A DNA stretch of 64,000 bases from Curtobacterium pusillum (GTDB lineage Bacteria > Actinomycetota > Actinomycetes > Actinomycetales > Microbacteriaceae), in NCBI RefSeq assembly GCF_013359865.1, contig NZ_JABMCE010000082.1, forward strand, positions 1-64,000, written 5' to 3'. Made by a program: the position numbers and the translations under genes. Every line of letters begins with the position of its first letter. The first letter of the stretch is position 1. The notes beneath the pieces are model-generated. The model was not told the origin of the DNA. It was given only the letters and a program-made list of their open reading frames with translations, and searched no databases. Shown here piece by piece: positions 37,442 to 47,140 of this stretch.

Positions 37442-37474
37442 GAAGCCCCCGGAGCCATCGGCTCCGGGGGCTTC
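37442..37474 (+). terminator. Intrinsic terminator
   Basis: Perfect 15-bp arms GAAGCCCCCGGAGCC (37442-37456) and GGCTCCGGGGGCTTC (37460-37474) with a 3-bp loop, just after the LAFTG protein gene. Confidence 0.85.
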
Positions 37475-37529
37475 GTCGTGCTCGGAGCGTGCTTCGCTCC
37501 GGGGCGCCTTCGGCCCGTGACGGACGTCG

Positions 37530-37715
37530 TCAGGCGACCTGCAGCATCACGAAGACGACGCCGACGGTGAGCAGTGGGCCGACTACCCAGATCCACCACG
37601 GATACGCCTGGGCTCGGCGGAACGGCCGGGGCGCGGCGTAGAGGTCCGGGTCGTACGAGTACGACGAGCGAACGCGGGTCGGGTACACGTCGATCGTGGT
37701 GCGGGACTGGGTCAT
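37530..37715 (-). CDS. Small single-pass membrane protein of unknown function
   Basis: A 61-residue protein: a polar, Arg/Tyr-rich N-terminal half (RSSYSYDPDLYAAPRPFRRA) and one C-terminal transmembrane helix (YPWWIWVVGPLLTVGVVFVM). The C-terminal anchor and basic cytoplasmic side suggest N-in topology. The start at 37715 is preferred to 37724; the ribosome-binding site is weak. No family recognised. Confidence 0.55.
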   Translation of the reverse strand: MTQSRTTIDVYPTRVRSSYSYDPDLYAAPRPFRRAQAYPWWIWVVGPLLTVGVVFVMLQVA

Positions 37716-37801
37716 GTTTCGCACGCTACGGAGCGGGGCCGCCGGAGCGAAAGTTCCTCAACATGGTCCTGCGGTGACCCGCAACACCCCTGCGTGATCC
37801 C

Positions 37802-38653
37802 TCAGCGGCTGCGGTGTCGCGCAGCCCACCCGAGCGCCACGACGCCGATGAACGCGCCGATCACGGCCCCACTCGTGTTCGCCAGCACGTCGTCGAACGA
37901 CGCGAACCGCGTCGGCAGGAACAGTGCCTGCCCGGTCTCGATCGCGCAGCTCACGACGAAACCCGCGAGCGCGCCGACCCACCACCGTCGAGCGCCGAGA
38001 CGCAGCACCACGAGCAGCCCCAGCGGCAGGAAGAAGACGACGTTCGCCGTGAACTCGAGCGCGCCGTACCCGAACCAGGCCGGCACACCCAGGCGGTGTG
38101 CCACGTCGAGCGCACCGACGATCCCCGGGTGCACGCCCGCGTCGACGGGAGAACCGGTGAACCCCACGAGCAGCACACCGACGCCGTAGACGACGAGCAC
38201 CCACGTGGCGACCCGACGCGTCACGGGAGTGGCCGGGGCCGTCCGTGAGCGCCGCACGCCGAGCGCCAGCCATCCGAGCAGGAGGCCGACCGCCGATGCC
38301 ATCGTGATCGCGACCCAGGTCGTCCCGGGGGTCGGGCTCCGCAGGGCGGCCACACCCGCCAGTACCGCGGTGCCGACGGCGGCCCAGCCCGTGGCGCGGC
38401 GCCCGGATGTCGGGACGGCTGCGGCGACGAGCGCGGGCAGCAGGGCGGTCACCGCCGTCACAGCCATCGCGCTGACGAATCCATCCTCGACGGAGAGGAG
38501 GCCGTGTCCGGCTCCGCGGAGCACCGTCACGACGGCGCGGAACGCGTCCACCGCCGCGCTCGCTCCCCAGGGCAGTGACGCCAGGGCGATCACGACGGCG
38601 AGCCCGACGGTCAGCACGCCCCGCGCCAGCGTGATCCGTGCCGGAGGAGTCAT
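37802..38653 (-). CDS. VanZ-like family membrane protein
   Basis: A 283-residue membrane protein. The C-terminal VanZ-like domain is clear: NVVFFLPLGLLVVL, then CAIETGQALFLPTRFASFDD and VLANTSGAVIGAFIG. An extra set of hydrophobic helices precedes it. VanZ gives low-level teicoplanin resistance in enterococci, but most chromosomal VanZ-like proteins have unknown roles. The start at 38653 (MTPPARIT) is chosen over 38716. It is divergent from the adhesin gene. Confidence 0.82.
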   Translation of the reverse strand: MTPPARITLARGVLTVGLAVVIALASLPWGASAAVDAFRAVVTVLRGAGHGLLSVEDGFVSAMAVTAVTALLPALVAAAVPTSGRRATGWAAVGTAVLAGVAALRSPTPGTTWVAITMASAVGLLLGWLALGVRRSRTAPATPVTRRVATWVLVVYGVGVLLVGFTGSPVDAGVHPGIVGALDVAHRLGVPAWFGYGALEFTANVVFFLPLGLLVVLRLGARRWWVGALAGFVVSCAIETGQALFLPTRFASFDDVLANTSGAVIGAFIGVVALGWAARHRSR

Positions 38654-38718
38654 CCGGCTGACGTTACCGTGCCCCGACTGCATGACAGATCGCTCTGCGG
38701 GGCGTTGGGCGGACAAGC

Positions 38719-38735
38719 CTGTACCCCGGAATGGG
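38719..38735 (+). promoter_or_regulatory. GTACCCC-type motif upstream of the adhesin gene
   Basis: CTGTACCCCGGAATGGG lies about 130 bp upstream of the start at 38849 and matches the motifs before the subtilase (10048) and the tandem small genes (18541). Confidence 0.4.
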
Positions 38736-38848
38736 GCTTCGTCCTGGTCGGTCTCGAACGCGCCCTGCCACTAGCGTGAGAATGCCTCGTCGCGACAGCA
38801 CGTCCGGGGCCTCATTGCCGCTGCCCTGACCCGACAGGACCCTTCTTC

Positions 38849-41800
38849 GTGTTCGCATCCGCGAGCGCTCGTCACCGAGCGCGCCCGAAACTCGCCCGCC
38901 GTCTCGCCGTCCTCGGCGCGGCCCTCGTCCTCGGCGGGGTGTCCGTCGGCATCACCACGGGCGCGGCGAACGCGATCGACGCGAACAACGTCTCCGGCTA
39001 CGCAGCCGAGACGTTCACGAAGGCGACGGTCAGCGGCGTGCAGGCCCCGGCCGTGCCGAACAACGGCGCGATGGTGATGACGAACTCCGCGTGCCTCACG
39101 GCGGCGTCCGGCACGGGGACGGCGAGCGGGACCACGATCCCCGGCTGCGCCACCACGGCGACGGACGCGGCGGGCAGTGGAGCGCTGCGCCTGACCGGCG
39201 CGAAGGGCGACCAGGAGGGTGGCATCGGCGCGACGGGCGCCATCCCCACGGGCCAGGGCCTCGACGTCACGTTCAACTCGTACCAGTACGGCGGATCCCA
39301 GGCGGACGGCATCGTCTTCTACCTGGCGACGACCGACCCGTACTCCCCGGAGGTACCGACGGCGATCGGGGCGAAGGGCGGGTCGCTCGGTTACTCGGCC
39401 TCGAAGTACAACAGCACCGTGGTGAACACGAATGGCCTGGCGAACGGCTACCTCGGCTTCGGGCTGGACGCCTTCGGCAACTTCCACACCACCGACTACC
39501 AGGGGACGGGGTGCACGACCACCTCGAGCGAGCGCGTCGTCGTCCGCGGGCCCGGCAGCGGGACGAGCGGCTACTGCCTGCAGCCGACCACGTCGAACAC
39601 GGCGACCGGCCTGACGAACTCCAACCTCAGCGCCGGCACGACCACCTCGACCCGGGCAGCCGCGAAGGTCCCCGTCGAGATCGTCGTCAACACCGGCTCC
39701 TCGGACATCCAGTCGTCCGGGTTCTCGAGCGCGCTCACGCAGCAGACCGTGCCCGCGAAGTCCTGGGCGCTCATCTTCAAGCCCCTCGGTACGAACCAGA
39801 CCACGAAGATGATCACCGGGGCGCTGCCGAAGCTCACGGACAACAGCTACGGCGCCTCGTCCGACTGGTACGACCCGACCACCGGGCTGCCCTACAAGCT
39901 GACGTACGGCTGGGTGGCCTCGACCGGCGGGTCGACGGACGTCCACGAGATCAACCAGTTCACCGCGACCTCGGCGAACGGCCGCACGCCGGTCCTCGCC
40001 GGCACCGCTGACGTCTCCGACGCGAAGCCGCAGCAGGGCGCGTCCGGCACCTACACCGTGCACCCGACGACCACGACCGCCGGCGGCGCGGAGCTCGGCA
40101 AGGTCCGGATCAGCACCACGTTCGAGAACGGCGTGACGCCGAAGGCCGGCACCTTCACCGCTGGCGCGTACTCCTGCACGACGACTGGCCAGAAGGTCGT
40201 CTGCACCACCCCGGCCGCGTTGAACGTCGCCGCGGGCAGCGCCCTGCCCGACCTCGCCATCCCGTACACCAGCACGGCGGCGATCGGCACCACGGTGAAC
40301 GCGACCGCGACCATCGCGTCGACCGACGCGCTCACGACGGCTCCGGCCTCGGCCGCGCTCGTCGTGCAGAAGGTCCCGACCACGACCACCGCGAGCGCCA
40401 GCAGCACCCAGGTCACCGCGGGCGACACGACCACCATCACCGCGAACGTCGTCGACGGCGCCGGCAACAAGGTCCCGTCCGGCTCGGTCACGTTCAGCGA
40501 GGGCACTACGGTCCTCTGCGCCGACGTCCCCGTGGCGAACGGCAGCGCGTCCTGCGCGGACGCGGTGAGCACGAAGGGTGACCACCCCGTCACCGTGACG
40601 TACAACGGCGACGCCACCTACGCGGGTTCGGCGAGCTCCCAGACGATCACCGCCACCGCCAAGTCCACCGCGTTCACCATCCAGGCGAGCCCGGCGCAGA
40701 TCCAGTACGGCCAGACGTCCACCGTCACCGTCTCGGGCCTGCCCGCAACGGCGACGGGGAACGTGACCATCACCCAGAAGGACGACTCCGGCCAGACGTC
40801 CCCGTTCTGCACGGTGCCGGCCTCGGCCGCGAAGAACCCGGGCTGCACGACGCCCACGAACTTCCCCGCGGGCGGGCACACCTTCACCGCCTCGTACGCG
40901 GGTGACGAGACGAACGCCGCCTCTACATCGCAGAACGTCGCGCTCGTCCAGGTGACGAAGATCAGCACCGCGCCGGAGGTGACCGTCGACGGCGGCTCCA
41001 CCGCCACGCGCACCTACGGGTCGTCCGCTCCCATCGCGACCACGGGCCTCCCGTCTGACGCCACCGGCACCGTCACGTACTCGATCGACGGCACGGAGCT
41101 GGACACGGTACCCGTCGGCACCGGGCTCTCGACGCCCGCCGACCTCGCCACCGGTTCGCACGCCGTCACCGTCTACTACTCGGGTGACGCCACGCACTCC
41201 GCGTCCACCTCGACGTCCGCAGCGACGCTGACCGTCGAGAAGGCGACGACCCCGATCACGGCGAGCGCGTCCGCGGCGGCCCCGGTCCACGGCGACACCG
41301 TCACCTTCACCACCGGAGGACTCCCCGCGGGCGCCTCGGGCACGGTGACCTTCACGGACGGCACGACGGTCCTGTGCACCGCGACCATCGTGAACCAGAC
41401 CGCGTCCTGCGCTCCGGCGACCCCGCTCGGCACCGGGACGCACGCCGTCACCGCCAGCTGGGACGGCGACTCGGACCACCAGGCCGTCACGAGCACCCCG
41501 GTGACCGTCACGGTCTCCAAGGCGACCTCGGCGATCGGCGCGACCGTGCAGGACGCCCGGACCGCCAGCGTTGCCTACGGAACCGCCGCGACGTTCCGTG
41601 CCACGGGCCTCCCGTCCGACGCCGACCCGACGTCGGCCGTGACCTTCGTCGACGCGGGCGAGAAGACGGTCGCCACGGCGACCGCCGGTGACCCGACCTA
41701 CACGACGTCGAAGGACCAGCCGGTGGGCGACCTCGTCCTCACGGCGAAGTGGGCCGGCGACGCTGACCACACCGGCAGCACGGCCCTCGCGGTCACGCTG

Positions 41801-44641
41801 CACGTGACGAAGGCGACGCTCACGATCACCCAGACGGTGGACGACTCCGCACAGGACACCATCACGCACGGCCAGACCGCGGCACTCGCGACGGTCGGTC
41901 TGCCGAAGGGCGCCACCGGCACCGTGACGTACACGGGCGTCGACCGCAACGGCAAGTCGGTCGAGCTCGGCACGGGCGACGCGTCGAAGTCGGGCGCTCC
42001 CGTCACCACCGACGAGAAGCTCGGTGCGGGTGACTACACGATCACGGCCGTCTGGTCGGGCGACGACCGGTACGAGTCAGCGACCGCGGCGACCGTCGAC
42101 CTCGTCGTGACCCGGGCGAAGCCGGACCTCGCCGGCACCGTCGACGGCTCCTCCGACCACGCGACGACCTCGTACGGCACCTCGGTCCCCGTCGACGTCA
42201 GCGGCATCCCCGCTGACGCCACCGGCACCGTGGACTTCTCCATCACGACGGCCGACGGCACCGCGGTGTTCTGCATCGTGACCCTGCCGGCGACCTCGTG
42301 CACCACGCCCGAGCAGCTGCCCGCGGGCACGTACGACGTCACCGCGACCTACAGCGGCGACGACGACAACGCCCCGAACACCACGAAGAGCGCCGTCCCA
42401 CTGACGATCGAGAAGGCCGTCGCGCCGATCACCCTCTCCGCGTCGGACGACGACCCGACGTACGGTGCGCCGATCACGCTGACCGCCGGTGGGCTCCCCG
42501 CCGACGCCCGTGGCACGGTCGAGTTCCGCGACGCCGACGGCACCCTGCAGTGCACCGGCACGATCTCGGACGGCACCGCGACGTGCGACACCGAGCAGCC
42601 CCTCGCAGCCGGCACGCACGAGGTCACCGCGACGTGGACGGGTGACGCGAACCACGCGTCGGTCACCAGCGACGCCGTGGCGGTCACGGTCGCGAAGGCG
42701 ACGGTCACGATCGACGCGGCCATCGACGGGCACCTGGCCCTCACCGTCGAGTACGGAACCGGCGCGACGGTCACGGCCACGCGCCTGCCGGCGGACGCCG
42801 ACGGCGACTCGGTCGTCACGTTCACGGACGGGGCAGGCACGATCATCGGCACCGCGACGGCGGCGAAGCCGACGCTCGCGATCCCGACCGACCAGCCCGT
42901 CGGCGACCTGGACATCACCGCGACCTGGGAGGGTGACGCGAACCACGAGCCCGCCACGGCGGACGTCGTCACGCTCACGGTCGCGAAGGCCACGGTCGCG
43001 TTGACCGAGACCGTCGACCAGACCTCCGAGACGACGATCACCCACGGCGACACCGCGACGCTCGAGGTCGATGGGATCCCGAAGGGCGCCACCGGCACCG
43101 TGACCTACACGGCCGTCGACGCGAACGGTGTGACCACCGAACTCGGGACGGGTGACGCTGCCGACACGGGAGCGCCGGTCACGACCTCGAAGAAGCTGCG
43201 CACCGGTGCCTACACGATCACCGCGGTCTACTCGGGTGACGACAGCCACCTGACGGCCACCGCGCCGGAGGTCCGGCTGTTCGTCGCGAAGGCGACGCCG
43301 CAGCTGGCCATCGGCACCGCCGCTCCGTCGACCTCGTACGGCACCAGCACGACCGTCACGGTCGGCGGGCTGCCCGAGGACGGCCAGGGCACGGTGACGG
43401 TCACCGCGAAGCAGGGCGACACCACAGTCGAGGTCTGCACGTTCAACCTGCCGGCCACGACCTGCGCCACGCCGGTCGACCTGCACGCCGGCGAGTACGA
43501 GCTCACCGCGACGTACTCCGGTGACGCCGACCACGAGGTCGACACCACCGCGGAGACGACCACCCTCACGGTCACCAAGGCGGCGACCTCGGTCTCCGTC
43601 GGCGACGGCTCGGGGACCGAAACGTCGCTCGGCGGTACGTACGGCGACCCGGTGACCCTGCCGGTCAGCGGCCTGCCGACCGACGCCACGGGTACGGTCG
43701 AGTTCCAGGACGAGGACGGCGACACGGTCTGCGCCGTGACGCTCCCCGCGACCTCGTGCGCCACGCCCATCGACCTGCCCGTCGGGTCGCACACGGTGAC
43801 GCCGGTCTACCCCGGCGACGCCGACCACGCCGGCTCGACGGGTGACCCGGTGACGGTCGTCATCGCGAAGGCCCCGACCGCACTCACGGTCGCCGCCGGC
43901 GCATCGCACCGGTGGGGCTCCTCCACCGAGCTGACCATCGGCGGTCTGCCGGAGGGCGCCACGGGCAGCGTCGTGCTCAGCGTCAACGGCGCGGAGATCT
44001 GCACGATCGCGCTGCCGACCAGCTCGTGCACCACCGACGTGATCGAGCCCGGCACCGTCACGGTCAGCGCGACCTGGGGCGGCGACGCCTCCTACGAGGG
44101 GTCGTCCGCCACCACCGAGGCCACGGTCTCGGCGATCCACACCGTGAACCCGACGCACGTGCAGTCCCCGTCGCGGACCTCGGGGCAGCTCGTGTGGCCC
44201 GCGATCCAGGGAGCGGTGTCGTACCAGACCACGATCGCGACCGACCAGGGCCTGTCGAAGGGCGTCCGCACCGTCACCGTGCACGCTCCGTCGACGACCA
44301 GCGAGCTCGACGGGCTCACGGCCGGCACGACGTACTGGTACCGCGTCGCGACGGTCTCGGCCTCGGGCACCGTGCTCTCCACGCACGACGCGGTCCTGGT
44401 CACCGCTGCGGCCGCAGCAGCTGCCACGACGCCGACCAGCGACCCGAGCGCTCCGACTGCAGCAGCACCGGCCCCGCAGGGGACCCTGCAGGTCGGCCAG
44501 CTGGCCTTCACCGGGCCGACCGTGGCCGTCGGCATGATCGGCTTCGGCGCACTCCTGCTGATGCTTGCCGGCGCGTTGCTGCTCCTCGCCCGTCGCCTCC
44601 GCGACGAGCAGGGTCCGGTCGGGCCGCTCCGCAAGGGGTAG
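38849..44641 (+). CDS. Giant LAxTG surface adhesin: lectin-like domain plus 13 Ig-like repeats
   Basis: A 1930-residue wall-anchored protein. A signal peptide (to about residue 42, GAANA-ID) is followed by an L-type-lectin-like domain (about 45-370; GSQADGIVFYLATTDP and LGFGLDAFGNFHTTDY are its hallmarks) and a spacer domain (about 375-505). Then come 13 bacterial Ig-like repeats of about 97 residues (505-1763), each ending in a (T/S)x(Y/W)xGDxxx strand such as VTATYSGDDDNAPN. A fibronectin type III-like domain (about 1765-1860), an Ala/Pro linker, LAFTG (1885-1889), a membrane helix and RRLRD complete it. It should be a long stalk presenting a carbohydrate-binding head. Start is GTG with AGGA upstream. 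Confidence 0.9.
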   Translation: MFASASARHRARPKLARRLAVLGAALVLGGVSVGITTGAANAIDANNVSGYAAETFTKATVSGVQAPAVPNNGAMVMTNSACLTAASGTGTASGTTIPGCATTATDAAGSGALRLTGAKGDQEGGIGATGAIPTGQGLDVTFNSYQYGGSQADGIVFYLATTDPYSPEVPTAIGAKGGSLGYSASKYNSTVVNTNGLANGYLGFGLDAFGNFHTTDYQGTGCTTTSSERVVVRGPGSGTSGYCLQPTTSNTATGLTNSNLSAGTTTSTRAAAKVPVEIVVNTGSSDIQSSGFSSALTQQTVPAKSWALIFKPLGTNQTTKMITGALPKLTDNSYGASSDWYDPTTGLPYKLTYGWVASTGGSTDVHEINQFTATSANGRTPVLAGTADVSDAKPQQGASGTYTVHPTTTTAGGAELGKVRISTTFENGVTPKAGTFTAGAYSCTTTGQKVVCTTPAALNVAAGSALPDLAIPYTSTAAIGTTVNATATIASTDALTTAPASAALVVQKVPTTTTASASSTQVTAGDTTTITANVVDGAGNKVPSGSVTFSEGTTVLCADVPVANGSASCADAVSTKGDHPVTVTYNGDATYAGSASSQTITATAKSTAFTIQASPAQIQYGQTSTVTVSGLPATATGNVTITQKDDSGQTSPFCTVPASAAKNPGCTTPTNFPAGGHTFTASYAGDETNAASTSQNVALVQVTKISTAPEVTVDGGSTATRTYGSSAPIATTGLPSDATGTVTYSIDGTELDTVPVGTGLSTPADLATGSHAVTVYYSGDATHSASTSTSAATLTVEKATTPITASASAAAPVHGDTVTFTTGGLPAGASGTVTFTDGTTVLCTATIVNQTASCAPATPLGTGTHAVTASWDGDSDHQAVTSTPVTVTVSKATSAIGATVQDARTASVAYGTAATFRATGLPSDADPTSAVTFVDAGEKTVATATAGDPTYTTSKDQPVGDLVLTAKWAGDADHTGSTALAVTLHVTKATLTITQTVDDSAQDTITHGQTAALATVGLPKGATGTVTYTGVDRNGKSVELGTGDASKSGAPVTTDEKLGAGDYTITAVWSGDDRYESATAATVDLVVTRAKPDLAGTVDGSSDHATTSYGTSVPVDVSGIPADATGTVDFSITTADGTAVFCIVTLPATSCTTPEQLPAGTYDVTATYSGDDDNAPNTTKSAVPLTIEKAVAPITLSASDDDPTYGAPITLTAGGLPADARGTVEFRDADGTLQCTGTISDGTATCDTEQPLAAGTHEVTATWTGDANHASVTSDAVAVTVAKATVTIDAAIDGHLALTVEYGTGATVTATRLPADADGDSVVTFTDGAGTIIGTATAAKPTLAIPTDQPVGDLDITATWEGDANHEPATADVVTLTVAKATVALTETVDQTSETTITHGDTATLEVDGIPKGATGTVTYTAVDANGVTTELGTGDAADTGAPVTTSKKLRTGAYTITAVYSGDDSHLTATAPEVRLFVAKATPQLAIGTAAPSTSYGTSTTVTVGGLPEDGQGTVTVTAKQGDTTVEVCTFNLPATTCATPVDLHAGEYELTATYSGDADHEVDTTAETTTLTVTKAATSVSVGDGSGTETSLGGTYGDPVTLPVSGLPTDATGTVEFQDEDGDTVCAVTLPATSCATPIDLPVGSHTVTPVYPGDADHAGSTGDPVTVVIAKAPTALTVAAGASHRWGSSTELTIGGLPEGATGSVVLSVNGAEICTIALPTSSCTTDVIEPGTVTVSATWGGDASYEGSSATTEATVSAIHTVNPTHVQSPSRTSGQLVWPAIQGAVSYQTTIATDQGLSKGVRTVTVHAPSTTSELDGLTAGTTYWYRVATVSASGTVLSTHDAVLVTAAAAAAATTPTSDPSAPTAAAPAPQGTLQVGQLAFTGPTVAVGMIGFGALLLMLAGALLLLARRLRDEQGPVGPLRKG

Positions 44642-44651
44642 GGACACGCAC

Positions 44652-44710
44652 TGGACTGGAGGCTCGATCACGTGAGCAGATCTGCTCACGTGATCCGGGC
44701 CTCCAGTCCA
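44652..44710. repeat. Long palindrome after the adhesin gene (terminator and repeat-family member)
   Basis: TGGACTGGAGGC...ATCACGTGAGCAGA (44652-44680) faces TCTGCTCACGTGAT...GGCCTCCAGTCCA (44681-44710) with only a small internal mismatch, between convergent genes. The outer ACTGGAGGC matches the palindrome at 14122; CCGGGCCTCCAGTCC recurs at 58503-58517. Confidence 0.72.
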
Positions 44711-44741
44711 TCGGGCTGTCCCTCGGGGCGGCGGCGCCGCC

Positions 44742-45473
44742 CTACGCAACCCGCTCGATGAGCTGGGGTCCGTCGTTCTTCACACTGTTCACAGCACGGG
44801 ACACCTCGTACTGCTCCAGCCCCGCGGCGACCGTGAGTGACTCGCGGTCGAGCAGCGCCAGCAGGTCGTCCGCGCCGAGGCCGCCGTCGAGCCAGTCGTC
44901 GTAGCCGTCGGGCGTCAGGAACGCCGGCATCCGGTCGTGCACCTCGCCCGGGGCGACGTGGGCGTCCCGCGTGATGATCGCGAGCGACAGCCGCCACTTG
45001 TCCGGGTCACCCTCGGGCTTGGTCGGGTCGGGCCAGGCGCTCACGACACCGGCCATCGCCAGGGCACCGCCGGGTTCGTGGACGAAGTGCGGCTCCTTGC
45101 CGTCCTCGCGCACCACCCACTCGTAGTACCCCTGCGCCGGCACGATGCACCGGTTCGTCGCGAAGGCGCGCTTGAACATGCCGCTCGTCGCCACGGACTC
45201 GATGCGAGCGTTGATCGGCTTCGGGCGCTGCTTCTGGAAGTCCTTCGACCAGGACGGCACGAAGCCCCAGCTGATCCGGGGGAGTTCCCGCTGCCCGTGC
45301 CGCTGCCGTACCGCGAACACCTCGTCCGTCGGAGCCACGTTCCAGCTCGGCACGAGGCCGGTGCCGACCACGCCGGTGTCCTCGTCGACGTGCTCGGTCC
45401 GGTCGGCGAGTTCACCGATGAGTTCCGGCAGCAGATCGGCCGTGGTGTCGGAGACGACGAACCTTCCACACAT
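44742..45473 (-). CDS. SRAP/HMCES-family abasic-site processing protein (YedK-like)
   Basis: A 243-residue protein beginning MCGRFVV, whose Cys2 forms a thiazolidine crosslink with abasic sites in single-stranded DNA after Met removal. Other SRAP signatures are WGFVPSW, INARIES (catalytic Asn), RCIVPAQGYYEW (Glu) and EVHDRMPAFL (His). It protects replication forks during the SOS response. The start is fixed by the Cys2 requirement at 45473; no clear LexA box was seen. Convergent with the adhesin. Confidence 0.93.
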   Translation of the reverse strand: MCGRFVVSDTTADLLPELIGELADRTEHVDEDTGVVGTGLVPSWNVAPTDEVFAVRQRHGQRELPRISWGFVPSWSKDFQKQRPKPINARIESVATSGMFKRAFATNRCIVPAQGYYEWVVREDGKEPHFVHEPGGALAMAGVVSAWPDPTKPEGDPDKWRLSLAIITRDAHVAPGEVHDRMPAFLTPDGYDDWLDGGLGADDLLALLDRESLTVAAGLEQYEVSRAVNSVKNDGPQLIERVA

Positions 45474-45507
45474 GCAGCCCAGTGTGCCCGTCGCCACCGA
45501 CACCGGT

Positions 45508-46185
45508 TCACTCCCCGGGCAGCCTGATCTTCGACCCCAGGGGATCACGTCGCCGGCTCGCGCGGGGAGCGGCCGCGTCCTCGGGAGGCGGTGGGGCCGC
45601 GAGGGCAGCGAGCCGGGCCCGCTCGGTCCTGCCGAGCAGGCGCACCATGCCCGGCAGGGCGAAGACGTACATGATCGTCGACGCCGTCGACACGAAGTGC
45701 CACCCGCCCACGATGAGCGCGGTGACCCCCAGCAGTGCGACGCCGAGCGTGAGCGGACCGAACCGCGTCATCCGTCGGATCAGGGCGCGCTGGACGAGGG
45801 GGACGTCGGTCAGGACCGCCTCCCGGTCCACGCTCTCGACCGGTCGCGGCCGGGCGCTGAAGTACGGCTGAACCGGCTCCCGGGCGGCGAGTCGTTCGTC
45901 AGGGCGCACCGGCCGGCCGTTGATGGTCGCGGCCGGATCAGGGGAGGTCGCCTTCGGGAAGCAGGCGAAGACGAGGAGCCCTGCGGCGCCCGCAACCAGG
46001 ACGACGGCCAGGGTGGGGCGGACCGCGGTGTCGCCGGCCCACCGGAACACGACCTGCAGCACGACGAGACCGATGAGCACGAGGGTCGCGGCGGCTGCCG
46101 AGATCCAGGCGGCGCGGCGGAAGCGTCCACGGTCGATCGCGTCGTCGAAGCGCGTCCGGAACACCTGCCACCCGAGCTTGAACAC
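45508..46185 (-). CDS. Membrane protein of unknown function
   Basis: A 225-residue protein with four hydrophobic segments: two near residues 25-70 (AAWISAAAATLVLIGLVVLQ and LAVVLVAGAAGLLVFACF) and two in the C-terminal half (LGVALLGVTALIVGGWHFV, IMYVFALPGMVRLLG). The tail is Arg- and Pro-rich. The GTG at 46185 is preceded by AAGGA at six bases, whereas the longer frame to 46332 would overlap the divergent ohr start. No family recognised. Confidence 0.68.
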   Translation of the reverse strand: MFKLGWQVFRTRFDDAIDRGRFRRAAWISAAAATLVLIGLVVLQVVFRWAGDTAVRPTLAVVLVAGAAGLLVFACFPKATSPDPAATINGRPVRPDERLAAREPVQPYFSARPRPVESVDREAVLTDVPLVQRALIRRMTRFGPLTLGVALLGVTALIVGGWHFVSTASTIMYVFALPGMVRLLGRTERARLAALAAPPPPEDAAAPRASRRRDPLGSKIRLPGE

Positions 46186-46318
46186 GAGGTTCCTTCTACT
46201 CGGCGCGGGCTGCGACCCACCCCGGACACGCCCGACGGTCTGCCCGGCGCCCGGCCTTGCTGCCCGCTGTTCCGGGGCGTTCCAGCACTCGTACAGGAAC
46301 GCACGATGCGGTCGGACC

Positions 46319-46744
46319 ATGAGTCTCGACATCGTCTACACCGCAGCCGCCCACGCCACCGGCGGAGGCCGTGACGGTCACGTGCGCAGCGAGGACGACC
46401 GCCTCGACCTCGACACGCGACCGCCGAAGGAGATGGGCGGCAGCGGTGAGGGCACGAACCCGGAGCAGCTGTTCGCCGCCGGCTACGCCGCGTGCTTCCT
46501 CGGTGCGCTGCACGCCGCCGGCAAGGAGCTCGACGTCGACACGACCGACGCGGAGGTCTCGGCCGAGGTCGGCATCGGCGGTAACGGGCAGGGCGGCTTC
46601 GGCCTCGCGGTCGAGCTCGACGTGTACGCCCCCTCCGCTCCTCCGGAGCAGCGCCGTCGGCTCGCCGAGCGCGCGCACGAGATCTGCCCCTACTCGAACG
46701 CCACCCGCGGCAACATCACGGTCGCGCTGGCCATCGTCGACTAG
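46319..46744 (+). CDS. ohr: Organic hydroperoxide resistance protein (Ohr/OsmC family)
   Basis: A 141-residue thiol peroxidase reducing organic and fatty-acid hydroperoxides. The two catalytic Cys are C59 (AAGYAACFLGAL) and C123 (HEICPYSNATRGN); R18 and E49 (NPEQLF) match the conserved Arg-Glu pair of the Ohr active site. The CPYSNATRGN signature favours Ohr over OsmC. No OhrR regulator is adjacent. A YchJ-like gene follows after 9 bp. Confidence 0.92.
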   Translation: MSLDIVYTAAAHATGGGRDGHVRSEDDRLDLDTRPPKEMGGSGEGTNPEQLFAAGYAACFLGALHAAGKELDVDTTDAEVSAEVGIGGNGQGGFGLAVELDVYAPSAPPEQRRRLAERAHEICPYSNATRGNITVALAIVD

Positions 46745-46753
46745 CGTTCCGGC

Positions 46754-47140
46754 GTGGTCACCGAGGAGTCGCGCTGCCCCTGCCTGAGCGGCAACCCCTA
46801 CGGCGCGTGCTGCGGACCCCTGCACGCCGGGGCCGTGGCACCGACCGCCGAGCGGCTCATGCGGTCACGGTTCAGCGCGTTCGCGCTCGGCCTGCCCGAG
46901 TACCTGCTGCTCACGTGGCACCCCCGGACGCGGCCGGGCACGCTCGAACTGGACGCGGACCAGCGCTGGACGCGGTTGGACATCGTCTCGACGCGCTCTG
47001 GAGGCCCGTTCGACTCCCGGGGCACGGTCGCGTTCCGAGCATGGTGGCGTTCCGACAGCGAGCGCGGAACGCTCGAGGAGACGAGCGAGTTCGTGCGCGA
47101 GAACGGGCGCTGGTACTACGTGGACGGCGTGGTCAGCTGA
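46754..47140 (+). CDS. YchJ-family SEC-C-motif protein
   Basis: A 128-residue protein. The N-terminal SEC-C zinc motif is complete: CPCLSGNPYGACCGPLHAG (C8, C10, C19, C20). It is followed by the YchJ NTF2-like domain (RYSAFAL-type RSRFSAFALGLPEYLLLTWH, VAFRAWW, FVRENGRWYYVDG). Molecular role unknown. GTG start; the 3' end overlaps the convergent aroE by 8 bp. Confidence 0.88.
   Translation: MVTEESRCPCLSGNPYGACCGPLHAGAVAPTAERLMRSRFSAFALGLPEYLLLTWHPRTRPGTLELDADQRWTRLDIVSTRSGGPFDSRGTVAFRAWWRSDSERGTLEETSEFVRENGRWYYVDGVVS

Noticed and set aside
40366..44140. Regular repeats that could be mistaken for a CRISPR or satellite array
   Set aside because: They are protein-coding Ig-like domains of about 290 bp with diverged DNA, in one open frame.
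42077..44749. 890-codon antisense frame over the adhesin repeats (and a similar one at 38771-41869)
   Set aside because: Composition is that of a complementary reading of repetitive GC-rich DNA; the plus strand encodes a coherent domain series.
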